In this document: positions 22,780 through 35,247 of the stretch, one piece after another
How the letters are laid out: the number at the start of each line of letters is the position of its first letter
How positions within the stretch are numbered: position 1 is the first letter of the stretch
Assembly (NCBI GenBank): GCA_038496445.1
Contig: JALMLS010000627.1
Location: forward strand, 124,001 to 188,000
Source of the DNA: Trichosphaerium sp. ATCC 40318
Lineage: Eukaryota > Discosea > Flabellinia > Trichosidae
Direction of reading: 5' to 3'
Length of the DNA: 64,000 nucleotides
Made by a program: the position numbers and the translations under genes
The notes under the pieces: generated by a model
Databases searched by the model: none
What the model was told of the DNA's origin: nothing
What the model saw: only the letters and a program-made list of their open reading frames with translations

Positions 22780-23194
22780 CACGCGGATTGTAGAACAGCA
22801 CAAACACAGATGTGGACTACTTTACCATCAGCATTATCCTTACAGTTTACATGATAAAAAATGTAGACAACAGGATGGCCTTGTCCTATTTTTTGTCAGA
22901 ACCGAATGCAGGCTGCTTGATTTAAGGCTGCACGTTGAATGGAGTAAATACTTTTTTATTAGAACAAAACACGAAACGAGGGCGTATCCGACGTTCCCAC
23001 AGTATCGATAGTGGCGTCATAGGCGCTACTACTAGTATAGCTATGTTATCTATACGATCAGCCTTGAGTGCTGTTTGTTCTCATACAAGGTTCGTGATTA
23101 CTATTCTGCACTTGTGCGCTCAACATACAGACTAACTCAACGAAAAATAGTGAGCATAGCAAAATTGCATTCTCTACCTCACAATTTTCACTGT

Positions 23195-24010
23195 TAGCCT
23201 TTGCAAAAAGGTTAGTTCGGTTAGAACTAGAGCACCTACTCTTACGAGCATTGTTCAGTGGCGCTCCGAGAGGCCCTCCTAAGGACCTCCCTCACAATCT
23301 GTATTAATGATGTGCGATAGATATAGACGGGATCCTGTAAAACGGACGACACTCTTCTTGCCTTACAGATGGCCTGCCGAGCCTGTACTGGTGGAAGTGC
23401 AGTGCCTGAACACACTTATTCTTGAACACTATTCAGTTGGGACTCCGCCGGAGCCCGTCCTTCTGGTAAATGATAAATGATCAATCGTTTATGTACCATT
23501 CATTTATTGATCAAAAAAAAAAAGTGGTATTCGCGAATCTCGATGAAATACGATTTCCTTCGCTCCATCACGTTGCATTGGTGTTTGTGAGCGTTTTGTA
23601 TCTTCGTTTTACATTGATCAAAGGTAAATTCGATGCATTCTGTACAAATTCAAGGAAAAATCTACTTTAATACTCCAAAAATGGATAATGCACATTTCAA
23701 AATGCCCATAACCCTTGTGGTAGCTATTTTCATGCGTGGTAATGGTATTGGGAATCGTTTGGATCGCAAAACGTGATACAAAACGATTAATTCTGTTTTC
23801 GCTTGGAGATTTTTGTTGCGTCCCTTTGATTGCTCCAGCGCACCACAATTGAACGAAATGGTAAGCTGCACGATTCCATATGTGAAATTGTCATTGTGTT
23901 AAAGCATGAATTAGCAATCCTCCGTTAATTTCTTTGACATTTCTCCGGTTTTTTTATCATAACTGCTCACTCACCCTTTCGCTTTAGCAATCGTCACAAT
24001 ACGATAGACA
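23195..24010. mobile_element. Foldback-type element, shorter copy A
   Basis: The first ~650 bp match copy B (37398-38030) in the same orientation, starting at GCCTTTGCAAAAAGGTTAG. Differences are scattered, plus a small indel (AATGGATAATGCACATTT in A versus AATGCACGTTT in B). The stretch 23930-23990 is the reverse complement of 38215-38275 in copy B, so copy A looks like one arm joined to part of the opposite arm with the centre missing. No transposase frame is seen. Confidence 0.65.
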
Positions 24011-24210
24011 AGAGATAACAAGCTATTAGATAGATATCCCGCACCACACGGTAGCTTGACGTTATATTTATGCACATTAAGAATTCCCTGGCTCTGTTAT
24101 GTAACACGGCAGCTCAGTGAAACAACTCGAAAATAAGCTGTCAAAGTGAAAAAACGTAAAAAAATAAGAAAAAAAAAGTGATATCGTTACATACAAATTA
24201 ATGTATTATT

Positions 24211-24846
24211 TTATAACCACACGTATTGTGATTGTTCAAGTACTATTACTCGTAGTTTTAAGTAAACATGTTGTACAAACCCCCAAATATTCGGAGGTGT
24301 CTGTTCACGTTTGCGTTCAACAAGTGCATGTCTTTCATCTAACGTTTTAAAGTATTTTGTCTTAACAAATCTTGGCCAACTATCTGTTCGTAGCAATACG
24401 TCTATCCCCGAAAAGAGCTCATCAAACAAGTCGATTGGATATACTTGATTATCGTCATTGCATTGCTTCATTCTTGTACGTGTCTTATCGATACTTCTGC
24501 TATCAGCCGCCATATAAAAGTCTTGATTTCCGTCTCTAACTGTTTTACAGACTTGTTCAGCTTTCTCACGATTGTCGGTTATGTTGGTTGGTTCGTACGT
24601 ATTTCTATATAGCTGTACAGTAAGCCAGAAGGACAAGTTTTCTTGAGTGTACTCGTTAACCGAAAAAACCCAATAATTCTTAAAGAGTTCGAGATCTAGA
24701 AGTAACTCCTTATCTAAACTTCGTTTTGTCGATTTATCGCTACAAAGCTTGTTGAAGAACGAGCTTACAAGCTTTGCACTCATAAGCGCACGGAAGGGCA
24801 ATTTCTGTACAATATTCAGCATAATTTCGTTTGGTAGGGCGTTCAT
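24211..24846 (-). CDS. F-box / RGS-domain fusion protein
   Basis: A single uninterrupted 211-codon frame. Residues 1-35 are an F-box (LPNEIMLNIVQKLPFRALMS, KLVSSFFNKLC), the Skp1-binding module of SCF ubiquitin ligases. Residues ~48-175 read as an RGS domain: LELFKNYWVFSVNEYTQENL, SFWLTVQLYR, a middle helix region, then LFDELFSGIDVLLRTDSWPR and FVKTKYF. The spacing matches the canonical RGS pattern (F..F....S.ENL.FWL ... D.(F/W)PRF..S..Y). RGS domains accelerate GTP hydrolysis by G-alpha subunits. The pairing would bring a G-alpha subunit to an SCF complex. The lack of introns is unusual here. The fold assignment is by pattern only. Confidence 0.72.
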   Translation of the reverse strand: MNALPNEIMLNIVQKLPFRALMSAKLVSSFFNKLCSDKSTKRSLDKELLLDLELFKNYWVFSVNEYTQENLSFWLTVQLYRNTYEPTNITDNREKAEQVCKTVRDGNQDFYMAADSRSIDKTRTRMKQCNDDNQVYPIDLFDELFSGIDVLLRTDSWPRFVKTKYFKTLDERHALVERKREQTPPNIWGFVQHVYLKLRVIVLEQSQYVWL

Positions 24847-24906
24847 TGCGACGAAATCGAAAAATACAAATGTGAAAAGTCAAAAGTGAAGTCAAACTAC
24901 ACCACC

Positions 24907-25518
24907 ATGAACGTGTTAGAGAGCGCACCTGCAGTGGGCGGCCTTGTATTGATGGTTTGCGTCGTTCCAGCGTTTTATTACATCAACAGATACACTGATT
25001 GTACCCCTGGCGTACGTTTTACTCTACAATAACTGCAGGTTCATTGCTTTACACTATATACGACTACTAAAGCAACGCCGTTCTTTTACACAAACAACAG
25101 CATTTTATTAATATAAGCCCACTAGTGGAATCGCTACAGGACCAATGCCGGTAAAAGTAACGCATCGTTCTATGCAGGCTTGGACAAGCGAGACGATGGA
25201 ATAAGGTTACGCAAACAACTCATATTGGGCATGCGCGACCCACGCGCTGAAACACTCGCCATGAGTAAGATTTCTTTATTATTGTATGAAAAATCCTTCT
25301 TACACACTGTACAGGAGTCCCAAACAGAAACTGGCGCCCAAGAGGTTTGGATATTCCAGCTACAGACTAAACAGTAGGAAACAACACAAACGATCAAAAT
25401 ACGCCACAGACACTATACTACGATCGCTTTTTTTTATTTTTTATGCATTTGTACAAAAAAAGACTTGGGCAAGTGAAATTAGCGTTACAAACGCAAGCAG
25501 CAACCCCCAAATATTGTA
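24907..25518 (+). CDS. Small predicted membrane protein, unknown
   Basis: The first exon, 24907-25011, starts MNVLESAPAVGGLVLMVCVV and contains one membrane helix ending YYINRY. A short exon (PTS...), then LDKRDDGIRLRKQLILGMRD (about 25173-25264), then VPKQKLAPKRFGYSSYRLNS follow with phase-consistent introns. The basic C-terminal part is soluble. No family is recognised, and the downstream end near 25518 is uncertain. It converges on the tubulin-ligase-like gene. Confidence 0.4.
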
Positions 25519-25537
25519 GAAAGAAGAAGAAGCCAAA

Positions 25538-27409
<1,872 letters not shown>

Positions 27410-27708
27410 AGATGTCACCTTTGCTCCATATTAAATTACAATCAAGTGTTTTCCGCGCTGGGTTAACTGCACGCCACCCTTGAACACATTGTAAGCGTAT
27501 TAAGCGCTTAATACTATACCTCGTCGTTCAAATACAGTTTTTACAATAGCAGGCGTTCTGAACTCCCTCAAGAGATACGCCATCAGTGCTGCAACTCAAA
27601 GGATAGATTCTTAATAGAAGAAAATTGACTATTTATTGCTTGTCAAGCTGGCATGCGTTTTTTTTGAGTGTTGGTAAAAAAAATGAAAGTGAAACAGGTT
27701 CAACAGTT

Positions 27709-29447
27709 TCAAGGAGAATAAGAGTTACTCAACTCGATACCACGAATTGGAACATCCTCTTGGTAAACACCTTGGTAAAGAGCTTCAGCAGGTGGTTCTG
27801 CGGATGCTTTGGCAAATTTAACAGCGGCGTCCATCTCCTTTTTGATTTCTTTGTCAATAGCCTGTAAAAAACCACGTGTAAGTCATTTATTTGTGATAAA
27901 TAGTATGCAAGTACCTTGAGTTCTTTCTCTTCAGCTGCGTTGTTATCGAGCAAGTATTTCTTAACCTTGGCGATAGGATCGTATTGTTCACGCATTTTTT
28001 GAATCTCAGCACGTGTACGGTATGATGTACCAGGATCAGACATGGAGTGGCCCTAAAGATGTCGTTATTCACTAAAACATCCAAAAAAAGAAAAAAAAGG
28101 AAAAAAGGAAAAATAAAAAAATTCTGACAAGACACGTACCATGTAACGGTAGGTCTTCATCTCCAATAGAATTGGTCCATGGTTGAGAGCGTAATCCATG
28201 GCGTATTTACCAACTTCTTTGACCTTTAATACATCCATACCATCAACCTACATTGGTTAATCAGTACTGTAGTTGATAACGGTGAAACTTAAAGAAACAT
28301 TCGAAGAAATACTCAAAATACTTACTTGTAGACCAGGTACATAGTCACCGCGTGTGTAATACTCAGTGTTGGATGATGATCTCTCTGCAGAGGTACCCAT
28401 AGCGTATTTGTTGTTTTCACAAACGTAGATGATTGGCAATTTCCATAGTTTGGCCATGTTAAAGGCTTCAAATACTTGACCTTGGTTGGCAGCACCATCT
28501 CCAAAGTAGCAGAATGTTACGTTTTTAGTCTTATTGTATTTTTGAGCAAAAGCAAGACCAGTGCCAAGAGGTACTTGTGCCTACAACATGTGTTAATTCT
28601 GTTGCATTGATGCAATAGCGGAACAATCAAAAAAAAACCAAAACGAGTAGCGGTATTGGAAAAAGAGCATTTGACGTACACCAACGATACCATTACCACC
28701 GTAAAAGTTTTTTGGAATATTGTACATGTGCATAGATCCACCTTTTCCAGCGGAGACACCATCTTTACGTCCGCATAGCTCAGCAAGAACCTATATAATA
28801 GAGTTAGCGTATGCAAGAAGGTTTGGGTTTTTTTGTCGTTGCATGGAGAAAAAGAGCCAGTAACTGCAAAGTTACGAACTCAAGCGAAAAAAAATGCCAC
28901 TAGTTGTCGTACGTGTTTAGGGTCGGAACCACAGCGACGTGTAACCATAAAAGCGTGGTCTCTGTATGCTGTAATAGTACTATCTTCAGGGGTCATATTA
29001 TGCTCAAGACCAGTGGCAACTGCTTCCTGCACTAGCGGTGAGTGGTTTTAAGCGTAAACGTGAGATGGCAATACCTGACCATTGTAAAGATGAAGGAAAC
29101 CGCGAATAAGCTTGTTTTTGTATAGCTTATCAGATTCTACCTCCATACGTCGAATACGTTGCATTTCTGTATAAAATGCAAGAAGTTCGGTACGGTTGGT
29201 GGTGGTAGATAGTGGAGGCATGTCGCACTTGTGGGTCTTGAAGGTTGGCTCCTACACATCACTAATTAGTTTAAAGTCTTTTTCCCTTAGAGCGTACATC
29301 AAAATCAATTTTAAAGTCTCCAGTATTGAGGGCGTATGAGCGTTTAGCAACCTGCAAGGTTATTTAATTGTTAAAAACAATGAATGGGCACGGTACCCTC
29401 TTCGTTGCGGCAGCTCTGCTCACTACACGTTGTGTTCTCGCCAGCAT
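27709..29447 (-). CDS. PDHA: Pyruvate dehydrogenase E1 component, alpha subunit (mitochondrial)
   Basis: Starts at 29447 with a short basic presequence ([17 protein letters not shown]), as expected for mitochondrial import. Recognised blocks are [60 protein letters not shown] and [20 protein letters not shown]. The ThDP/Mg motif is [17 protein letters not shown], followed by [16 protein letters not shown]. The phosphorylation loop region is [20 protein letters not shown], with the regulatory Ser conserved. The end is [14 protein letters not shown], giving the stop at 27709. It decarboxylates pyruvate with E1-beta and feeds lipoyl-E2. Introns are ~50-130 nt. Confidence 0.95.
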
Positions 29448-30202
29448 TTTAGTTTGACAAATGGTGAGGTTGATGAATTTGGGCACAAAAAACAAAAAAA
29501 AAATTCAGTTCAACCCAAACTCTCTGTACACTTAGGATAGTATTTACATTGTTTTAGTAGCGTACAAGATTATGTTGTGTCATTTTAAAAAAGTCTGTTG
29601 TTGGCAGGCTTGGGTACACTGCAACAGCAAGGCGTCAAGGCCTACAATAAGTACAACGACGAGTTAATGGTGTCAGCTAAACGTTTCTTGCTGCTAAAGC
29701 TAAGCTAGCCAATAATGAGCTCCAGCACTACGACCACTATATTTAAGGCTACCAACGGCCCTGTGGAAGGTGTTAAGATTTCTGTTGTTACAATTTGGCG
29801 TACATCGCAATAATATGCGCACAGACTCTAAAAGAGTCGATATATTGTATTTTATATCGTTTTGACCACCATCAAATCCTTGAACGTCCTGTCGGCGTCT
29901 GCCACCAAGTCCCCCTAATCATTGCATCAGTACGTGTCAAATATTGCGTGTATACATTTTGCTAGAAAGCGTTTTTCGTGAAGTATCCCCAACGCGTTTA
30001 CAAACAATAAAATAGACTTTAAGAGCGTATATATGGTAAAAGCCATGAGCTGAGATGCTTACGTGGTACTTCGTTTAAAAGAGGACTTAATCAAAATGCA
30101 TTCCTTTTCGTAATTTCTGTTTTGGTAATACGCATTGACACTTGGTAGTCAACGTACTACCGTTTCTACAAGCACACTCTAAATTGAATAGTATCGAAAT
30201 AA
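29448..30202. other. Intergenic, no gene seen
   Basis: 755 nt between the PDH start and the MGSCC gene. Only short frames; it holds the promoters of both divergent neighbours. Nothing else was recognised. Confidence 0.5.
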
Positions 30203-30815
30203 ATGGGATCGTGTTGTAGTCGCACTACAAAGCGCAGCACTGAGCGCCTCGCTGTGCCAAGAGGAACAGTTGTTTACGCACGAAAATTGGCGATTAACAC
30301 CCATAACAGCATTTAGGAATCAGAAAGCGAGCAAAGCAAAGCTAGCGAGGCTACAAGGTCAAACGAGCTGGTATAGTATAATATTCAACAATCACGTGCT
30401 TATCAAGCGTTTTCAAATAGAGCGGCGGTTCTAATCGGCAAGAAGAATCCAGTTCTGGTAGCACCGATAGTGTAAGTGACAAGTCTGGAACTGGAGATAG
30501 TACTTCAGAAAAGCCAGATCGCTTAGAAGACGATGATAGCGAATGGGATAGTATTGTTAATGATTACAGACAAAAAGAAGAAGCTCGCATGTGCGCCGGA
30601 TAAAAACCGCTAGCAATTGCCCTATTAATGTACAATTGCAGAAGGAAGACTAAAGACGATGACGATGAGTGGAAATCTGTTGTTGAAACCTACAGAGCAG
30701 AAGAAGAAAAACGTCAAGATGACATTCTGCAAGAAACATTTAGGTACCTATTTATTTTACTTTTGTACTCATAACTAACTCAAACGTAATCAAAAGGCCA
30801 CAGAATATTGAATAA
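30203..30815 (+). CDS. Small acidic protein with MGSCC lipid-anchor N-terminus and tandem DDxEW motif
   Basis: Assembled from five short exons (30203-30268, 30317-30357, 30423-30590, 30642-30743, 30797-30815), about 131 residues. It begins MGSCCSRTTKRS: Gly2 followed by two cysteines is the classic pattern for N-myristoylation plus palmitoylation, predicting membrane attachment. A Ser/Gly/Asp-rich disordered middle follows. Two related helical units come next, LEDDDSEWDSIVNDYRQKEE and KDDDDEWKSVVETYRAEEE, each beginning on its own exon side. No family is known to me. The anchor plus acidic helices resembles small scaffold proteins, but no homology is claimed. Confidence 0.6.
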
Positions 30816-31085
30816 AGCTGATTACGCTAGTTGTATGTAGAATAGGAACTAAAAATTTAAAGTATTTTGGAAGCACGGTCTGTAGTTGGGAGCGAGCGCG
30901 TAATAGGAACCCGAAGGTCTTGTATGCTCACAAGCAGCACTCAAGACTGGTCTGAAGAAATGACAGGCATGCTAGTCACTATCAATGCAATGGAAATGTA
31001 GAACACCCTCGTTATGTTCTAATGCGGATTCAAGAATCTACCGCATCCGTTGTGCTGTCCTACAAATCCGCTGTGGGTTTAATAT

Positions 31086-31468
31086 TGTTTTTTTTGCTTT
31101 TGTTTTCGTTTGACTTTTTATTAATTTCTGGCTCTGTATGAACAACAACGCAGATAAAACATGTGAGGATTCAGAGGTACGTGTGAGAGATGTGTTGGCT
31201 GTATTGACAGCTGTGTAGACGACGGATTTACCCAACAACAACAGCAGTTGTTGGAGCCCATTGGTGCGTCATTAGTTTCGCTTCTTCATGCTAACTTCAT
31301 AAGGGAAAGCGGACACAAAGGAAGAGGAAAAATTCTGGCGTTTTGCATAAACCACCCAAGCGAAGAAAGCCGAACCTCACAGAGGAAGGGGGAGAGTGCG
31401 TGGTTATAACAAGAACGACAGTTTCAGATTTAATCTTTCGTGTCTGACTATTTTAGTTTTGACACAGC
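31086..31468 (+). repeat. Inverted duplicate block, copy 2
   Basis: Reverse-complement counterpart of 22399-22779. Identity begins at the T-rich tract before CTTTTGTTTTCG and stops after TTTTGACACAGC. Beyond that the two loci diverge completely. Confidence 0.85.
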
Positions 31469-32708
31469 AAAACAAACGAAATTGAACCTCACAGACGAAG
31501 AAAGAGAGTGCGTGATTTGTTTTAAGTAATTCTCTCAAAATAACTCAATTTCATCACGTTCTCACAGATACTTTTAGAGAAGATTACCTCACCAACAGAC
31601 AGATAGAACCACACAGACGGGATTGCGAAGAAAAGGAGTCACATCTACGGTACCAAGGAAACTTTTTCGTGCAAAATCAACTGCTCTACATAGAATAGAC
31701 AATTTTTTTCACTTTTTTGCGGAATACGCCTTTTGCAACTTTTTACGGATTTCAAACTTCGGAACATCCCGGCTTTAAACTTGAGAAAACATCAGCTTAC
31801 GCTAAGATAGAGAAGTTGAAGCGCTACAGAAACAAGTTGCATGGTATTTGTTTCAATTTGCTGATAATGCGCTTGGTGCTTCGAGACCACTCCTTGTACA
31901 AGAAATGGTTTCGTACAGCTTTTGGGACTGGATGCTTGAGCTTCAAGCGGATTGGTCAGGGTACAGAGTATACTTCCAGGGTCAAGGGAAATTATTACGG
32001 GAAGCACTTTATGTGCTCTATCGCGGTGACAAATATGCTCTTAGAGCTGTTTATGACGCTTTCGAGGACTTAGAAGCCATTCTAGTTCCTCTGGGCGAAA
32101 ACAAGAGTACCTCCGAATATGCGGGTGAGTATATTGTTATTTTGTGTTGTTGTTTATTTACTTTTTTTTTAGTTTATGAAGTAGCTCTGAGGAGATGGTA
32201 ATTCTTTTTTTGCTGTTATAATTTTTCTTCTCGTTTTTTTTCTATTCTTGCCGTTTTTAATCGCTGTTGTAGGGAAAACGAACCTCTTATACATGCAATA
32301 AACACAGTGATTGTACCCACATACAGTAATAATATTACTGATGTCCGCCGTGAGAGGGAAATACGTTCTAAGAGACAAACGTTTTTCGATCTTTTGTTGG
32401 AAGTTGCAGGTTCTTTTGCTGCTGCGTGTCTTACCCAACATCGGAATCTCCAAGGTGGCTTAAGCCTATTGGTAAATCATGATATAACCGCATGGCAGAC
32501 GGAGCTTTATGGGCCGAACAACCTAATTTCCACTGTGAACGCATACTTGGATAGCTTGTACTATGGTCCTGCTCCAAAAAGAAGGGTGGGTGTTTTATTC
32601 ATGCGTATAAGGCTGTGTCGGAATAGGTTGATGGACCTACAGTGTGTTAATTTCGACAAGGCAATCAGAATGTGCCGTGAACTGTTAAGACTTATGTATG
32701 ATGAATAA
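31138..32708 (+). CDS. Hypothetical protein with CxxC segment and helical body
   Basis: The proposed start (31138, MNNNADKTCEDSE) lies in the duplicated block. Exons just after it give KLNLTDEERECVICFK (a RING-like first CxxC) and KYFREDYLTNRQIEPHRRDC (to ~31680). The larger body, about 31810-32124 (VEALQKQVAWYLFQFADN ... VLYRGDKYALRAVYD) and 32273-32708, is alpha-helical and ends MCRELLRLMYDE. The joins at 32124/32171 and 32197/32272 are in phase. A complete zinc finger is not proven, and the function is unknown. Its 5' block is shared with the gene at 21673-22729, but the bodies differ. Confidence 0.5.
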
Positions 32709-33218
32709 AAAACCATGTAAATATTACTGTAAATACACAATCTTGTTTTATTTGTTTCGGCACATCAAGCATAGAAATCCTGATTTTTTCTTGTCTTTTA
32801 CAGTGTTGATGATACATTAAACGGTGAACAAAGAGTGGTATTAAAATTATGTGACTGTGAATAGCACAGTGCACAGTCAAGCTGGCGAAAAACGCAAACT
32901 ACGATTATTCAGCCAATTTACGCCTTGACATGTTCCGTAGCTACAAAACACTCGCTTGGCGATTCTTACCAGTCGCCAAATACCATTACTATGTAGCACC
33001 AAATGTGAAGCGAGCATAGCAACAAATGGCAACCTTCCAGCTTACTCTTATGGCGGTACATTGCCTAGTGGCGGTCATATCTTTGTACTACCTACTTGGA
33101 GTCGTCCGCTGAACCTGATAAGGTGTTGTTACGCTACCTCTTAATGCCTACCGATTTGGCTTAATTTTGCTTAAGTACCATTGCACTTGCTCCTTGCACC
33201 CACGTAACAAGTTACTAA
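32709..33218. other. Intergenic, no gene seen
   Basis: 510 nt between a 3' end and the BET gene start, with only short frames. Presumably it holds the BET promoter. Confidence 0.5.
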
Positions 33219-34926
33219 TGTCCAGTACCAAGCGAAGAAAGAGAAAACGAAATGGAGATAGTGACGATTTGGACGATATACTAGGTTCGAATACAGCCAT
33301 ACCCACGTATCACCTTGATACAACCCCTTTTTGCGCATTTGTTGCTCATTCAACGGTTTAACGAATACTTCAATTAAAATGAGCGCTATGCAGCTCTCTT
33401 ACGCGCATTACACGCTTTGCAAGTAAAAACACGTTAATTTCTACTCGCAAAACAACCTTTGCTTGAAACTTACTTATCACCAAGACCGCGACCTATATGT
33501 GGAGCCAATGGAAGATTGGTGCGTAGAAATTTATTGGTCTCGTTTGCTTTGCATTTTACACCTGCAAAAATTACTGCTTTAAATGGCATACTAACTCTAC
33601 TATGCAGTATGGGCATTTTATCCGAATTGGTACCGTGTAGAAAACTTGTAGCGTATTTCTTAGTGCAAATATCTAGATGACCCAACCGTCTGCACAAGCT
33701 TTTTTAGCACCAGTGAATTGGCAAGCATTGAACTTAATGACATACCCAACTATTGTTAAAAAACCAATGGACCTCGGCACTATTAAGCAACTCTTACTCA
33801 ACATGCAATTCGAGAGGCACGTACCACTTTTTATTGATTATCCCTCTCAATTAACATTGGCTTGTTAGCCCAGAGCATTTTGCGATTCATGTCCGGTTAA
33901 CTTTCTCGAACGCTCTTCTCTTTAACCAAAAGGTACATGCTTCATTTGAGTTGTATTTTGTTATCCACGCACTATCTCTCATTGAGCAACGCAGGGCTCC
34001 CCTATTGCCCAAGCTGCAAAGAATTTGACAGCACGATTTGAAAGATTGTATTCAGAGCTCATTGATAAATGGCTTCCAGGTTCCAAGGTATGATGGTTTC
34101 TAATATAGTAGTGTCAGTCACTCACTCTCATTTAGCCAACAGAATCTATCGTTACGCACGCACCAAAGCGCCAACGAAGGACCTCATCTAGGGCACCTAG
34201 TTCTGATGTTAAACGCCAAATAGAGCAACTACGCAATGCCATCCTTGGCTTAGAAAAAACAGTAGGAGGCATAAAGGTACGTACCACAAGTGCTTTCTTT
34301 GGTGTTGCGTTTAAGATAAGGATTTAGTCGTCTTACCAGAGAAAAAGAAGAAAATTGAAGAAGATTACATTTACAAAGCCTCAGAGGCCTTTGACGTACA
34401 AGGAAAAGGAGCAATTATGCCTTCGCATCACAAACTTGGATCCAGATGATCTACCTGGTCTACTTGCTGTTATTAATCAATCGCAAACTGGTCCTGTACG
34501 CCACAATTGTAATTATTGATTCGGGTCGCTCATTTGCAACTGCTTAGGATGGCGAAGTAGAAATAGATGTAGAGGAACTAGACAATTGGACACTACTAAA
34601 AGTACAGAAATACGTGCAACAGTGTACAAAGCACCAAAAGAAGACCAAGACAAGAGAACGTAAATCAGACAAGAAGTCTATTGGTACGACCCGTGTTTGC
34701 ATCATAAATTGTCTTTGTGTCGTTGTATCGTTTGTACGCTGGTACTGTTTTATTCATACTTTTTGTAGAGCAACAGTTGAACCAATCTAACACCGACACA
34801 ACAGCTGTAATTGATGGTCTAGAGCAACAGATTCAGGGTCAGTAACTTTTTTTTATTCGCTACTCGCATTTCTTGCTAATTGTTTTTCTAGACTTGAACC
34901 ACGACCAATTCCAAACTGCTCAATAG
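33219..34926 (+). CDS. BET-type protein: single bromodomain plus NET domain
   Basis: Starts MSSTKRRKRKRNGDSDD. The bromodomain is recognisable as RYAALLRALHALQ, then AFLAPVNWQALNLMTYPTIV, KKPMDLGTIKQLL and FESPEHFAIHVRLTFSNALL, so it should bind acetyl-lysine on histones. The join FE/SPEHF requires a GC donor (GAG/GCACGT). A linker follows (PKRQRRTSSRAPSSDVKRQ), a coiled segment (IEQLRNAILGLEKTVGG), and an extraterminal NET domain (RPLTYKEKEQLCLRITNLDP ... GEVEIDVEELDNWTLLKVQK) that recruits chromatin partners. The end is DLNHDQFQTAQ at 34926. One bromodomain plus NET is the plant GTE/protist layout. The ~250-nt interval 33424-33676 inside the bromodomain is unusually long for an intron here. 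Confidence 0.85.
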
Positions 34927-35247
34927 TGTTCGTTCAAGCGATTGACTATAATAAAAATAAAATATACTTTTAATGTTGCCTGGAGAAATTTTTTTTGCAC
35001 AGTGCGAAGAAATGAATACAAGTAACAACCAATAGCCGTTGTGGCTAGTCAAATTCAAAAATGGCACATGTCACCGCTTACAGAATTGATGTACCGTAAT
35101 TGCGCCCACAGGCGTGATTACCAACTACTAGCACTTGAGAGAAGCAATTTTCATGTTTTGATTTTTGCCGTATTTTAACTGCACTGACCTAGCTTAAACT
35201 CGTTTTAATCATTACCTACAGTATCAGTTTAACCACAAGAATACACT
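34927..35247. other. Intergenic, no gene seen
   Basis: 321 nt between the BET stop and the GDI start; AT-rich, nothing recognised. Confidence 0.5.

Noticed and set aside
23470-23670. 66-codon frame repeated at 37673-37972
   Set aside because: It lies in the duplicated foldback arm and is conserved only because the DNA is duplicated; the two copies differ by indels that break the frame.
33276-33300. tRNA-like B-box (GGTTCGAAT)
   Set aside because: No complementary T-arm, A-box or acceptor stem around it; it lies in the BET first exon/intron.
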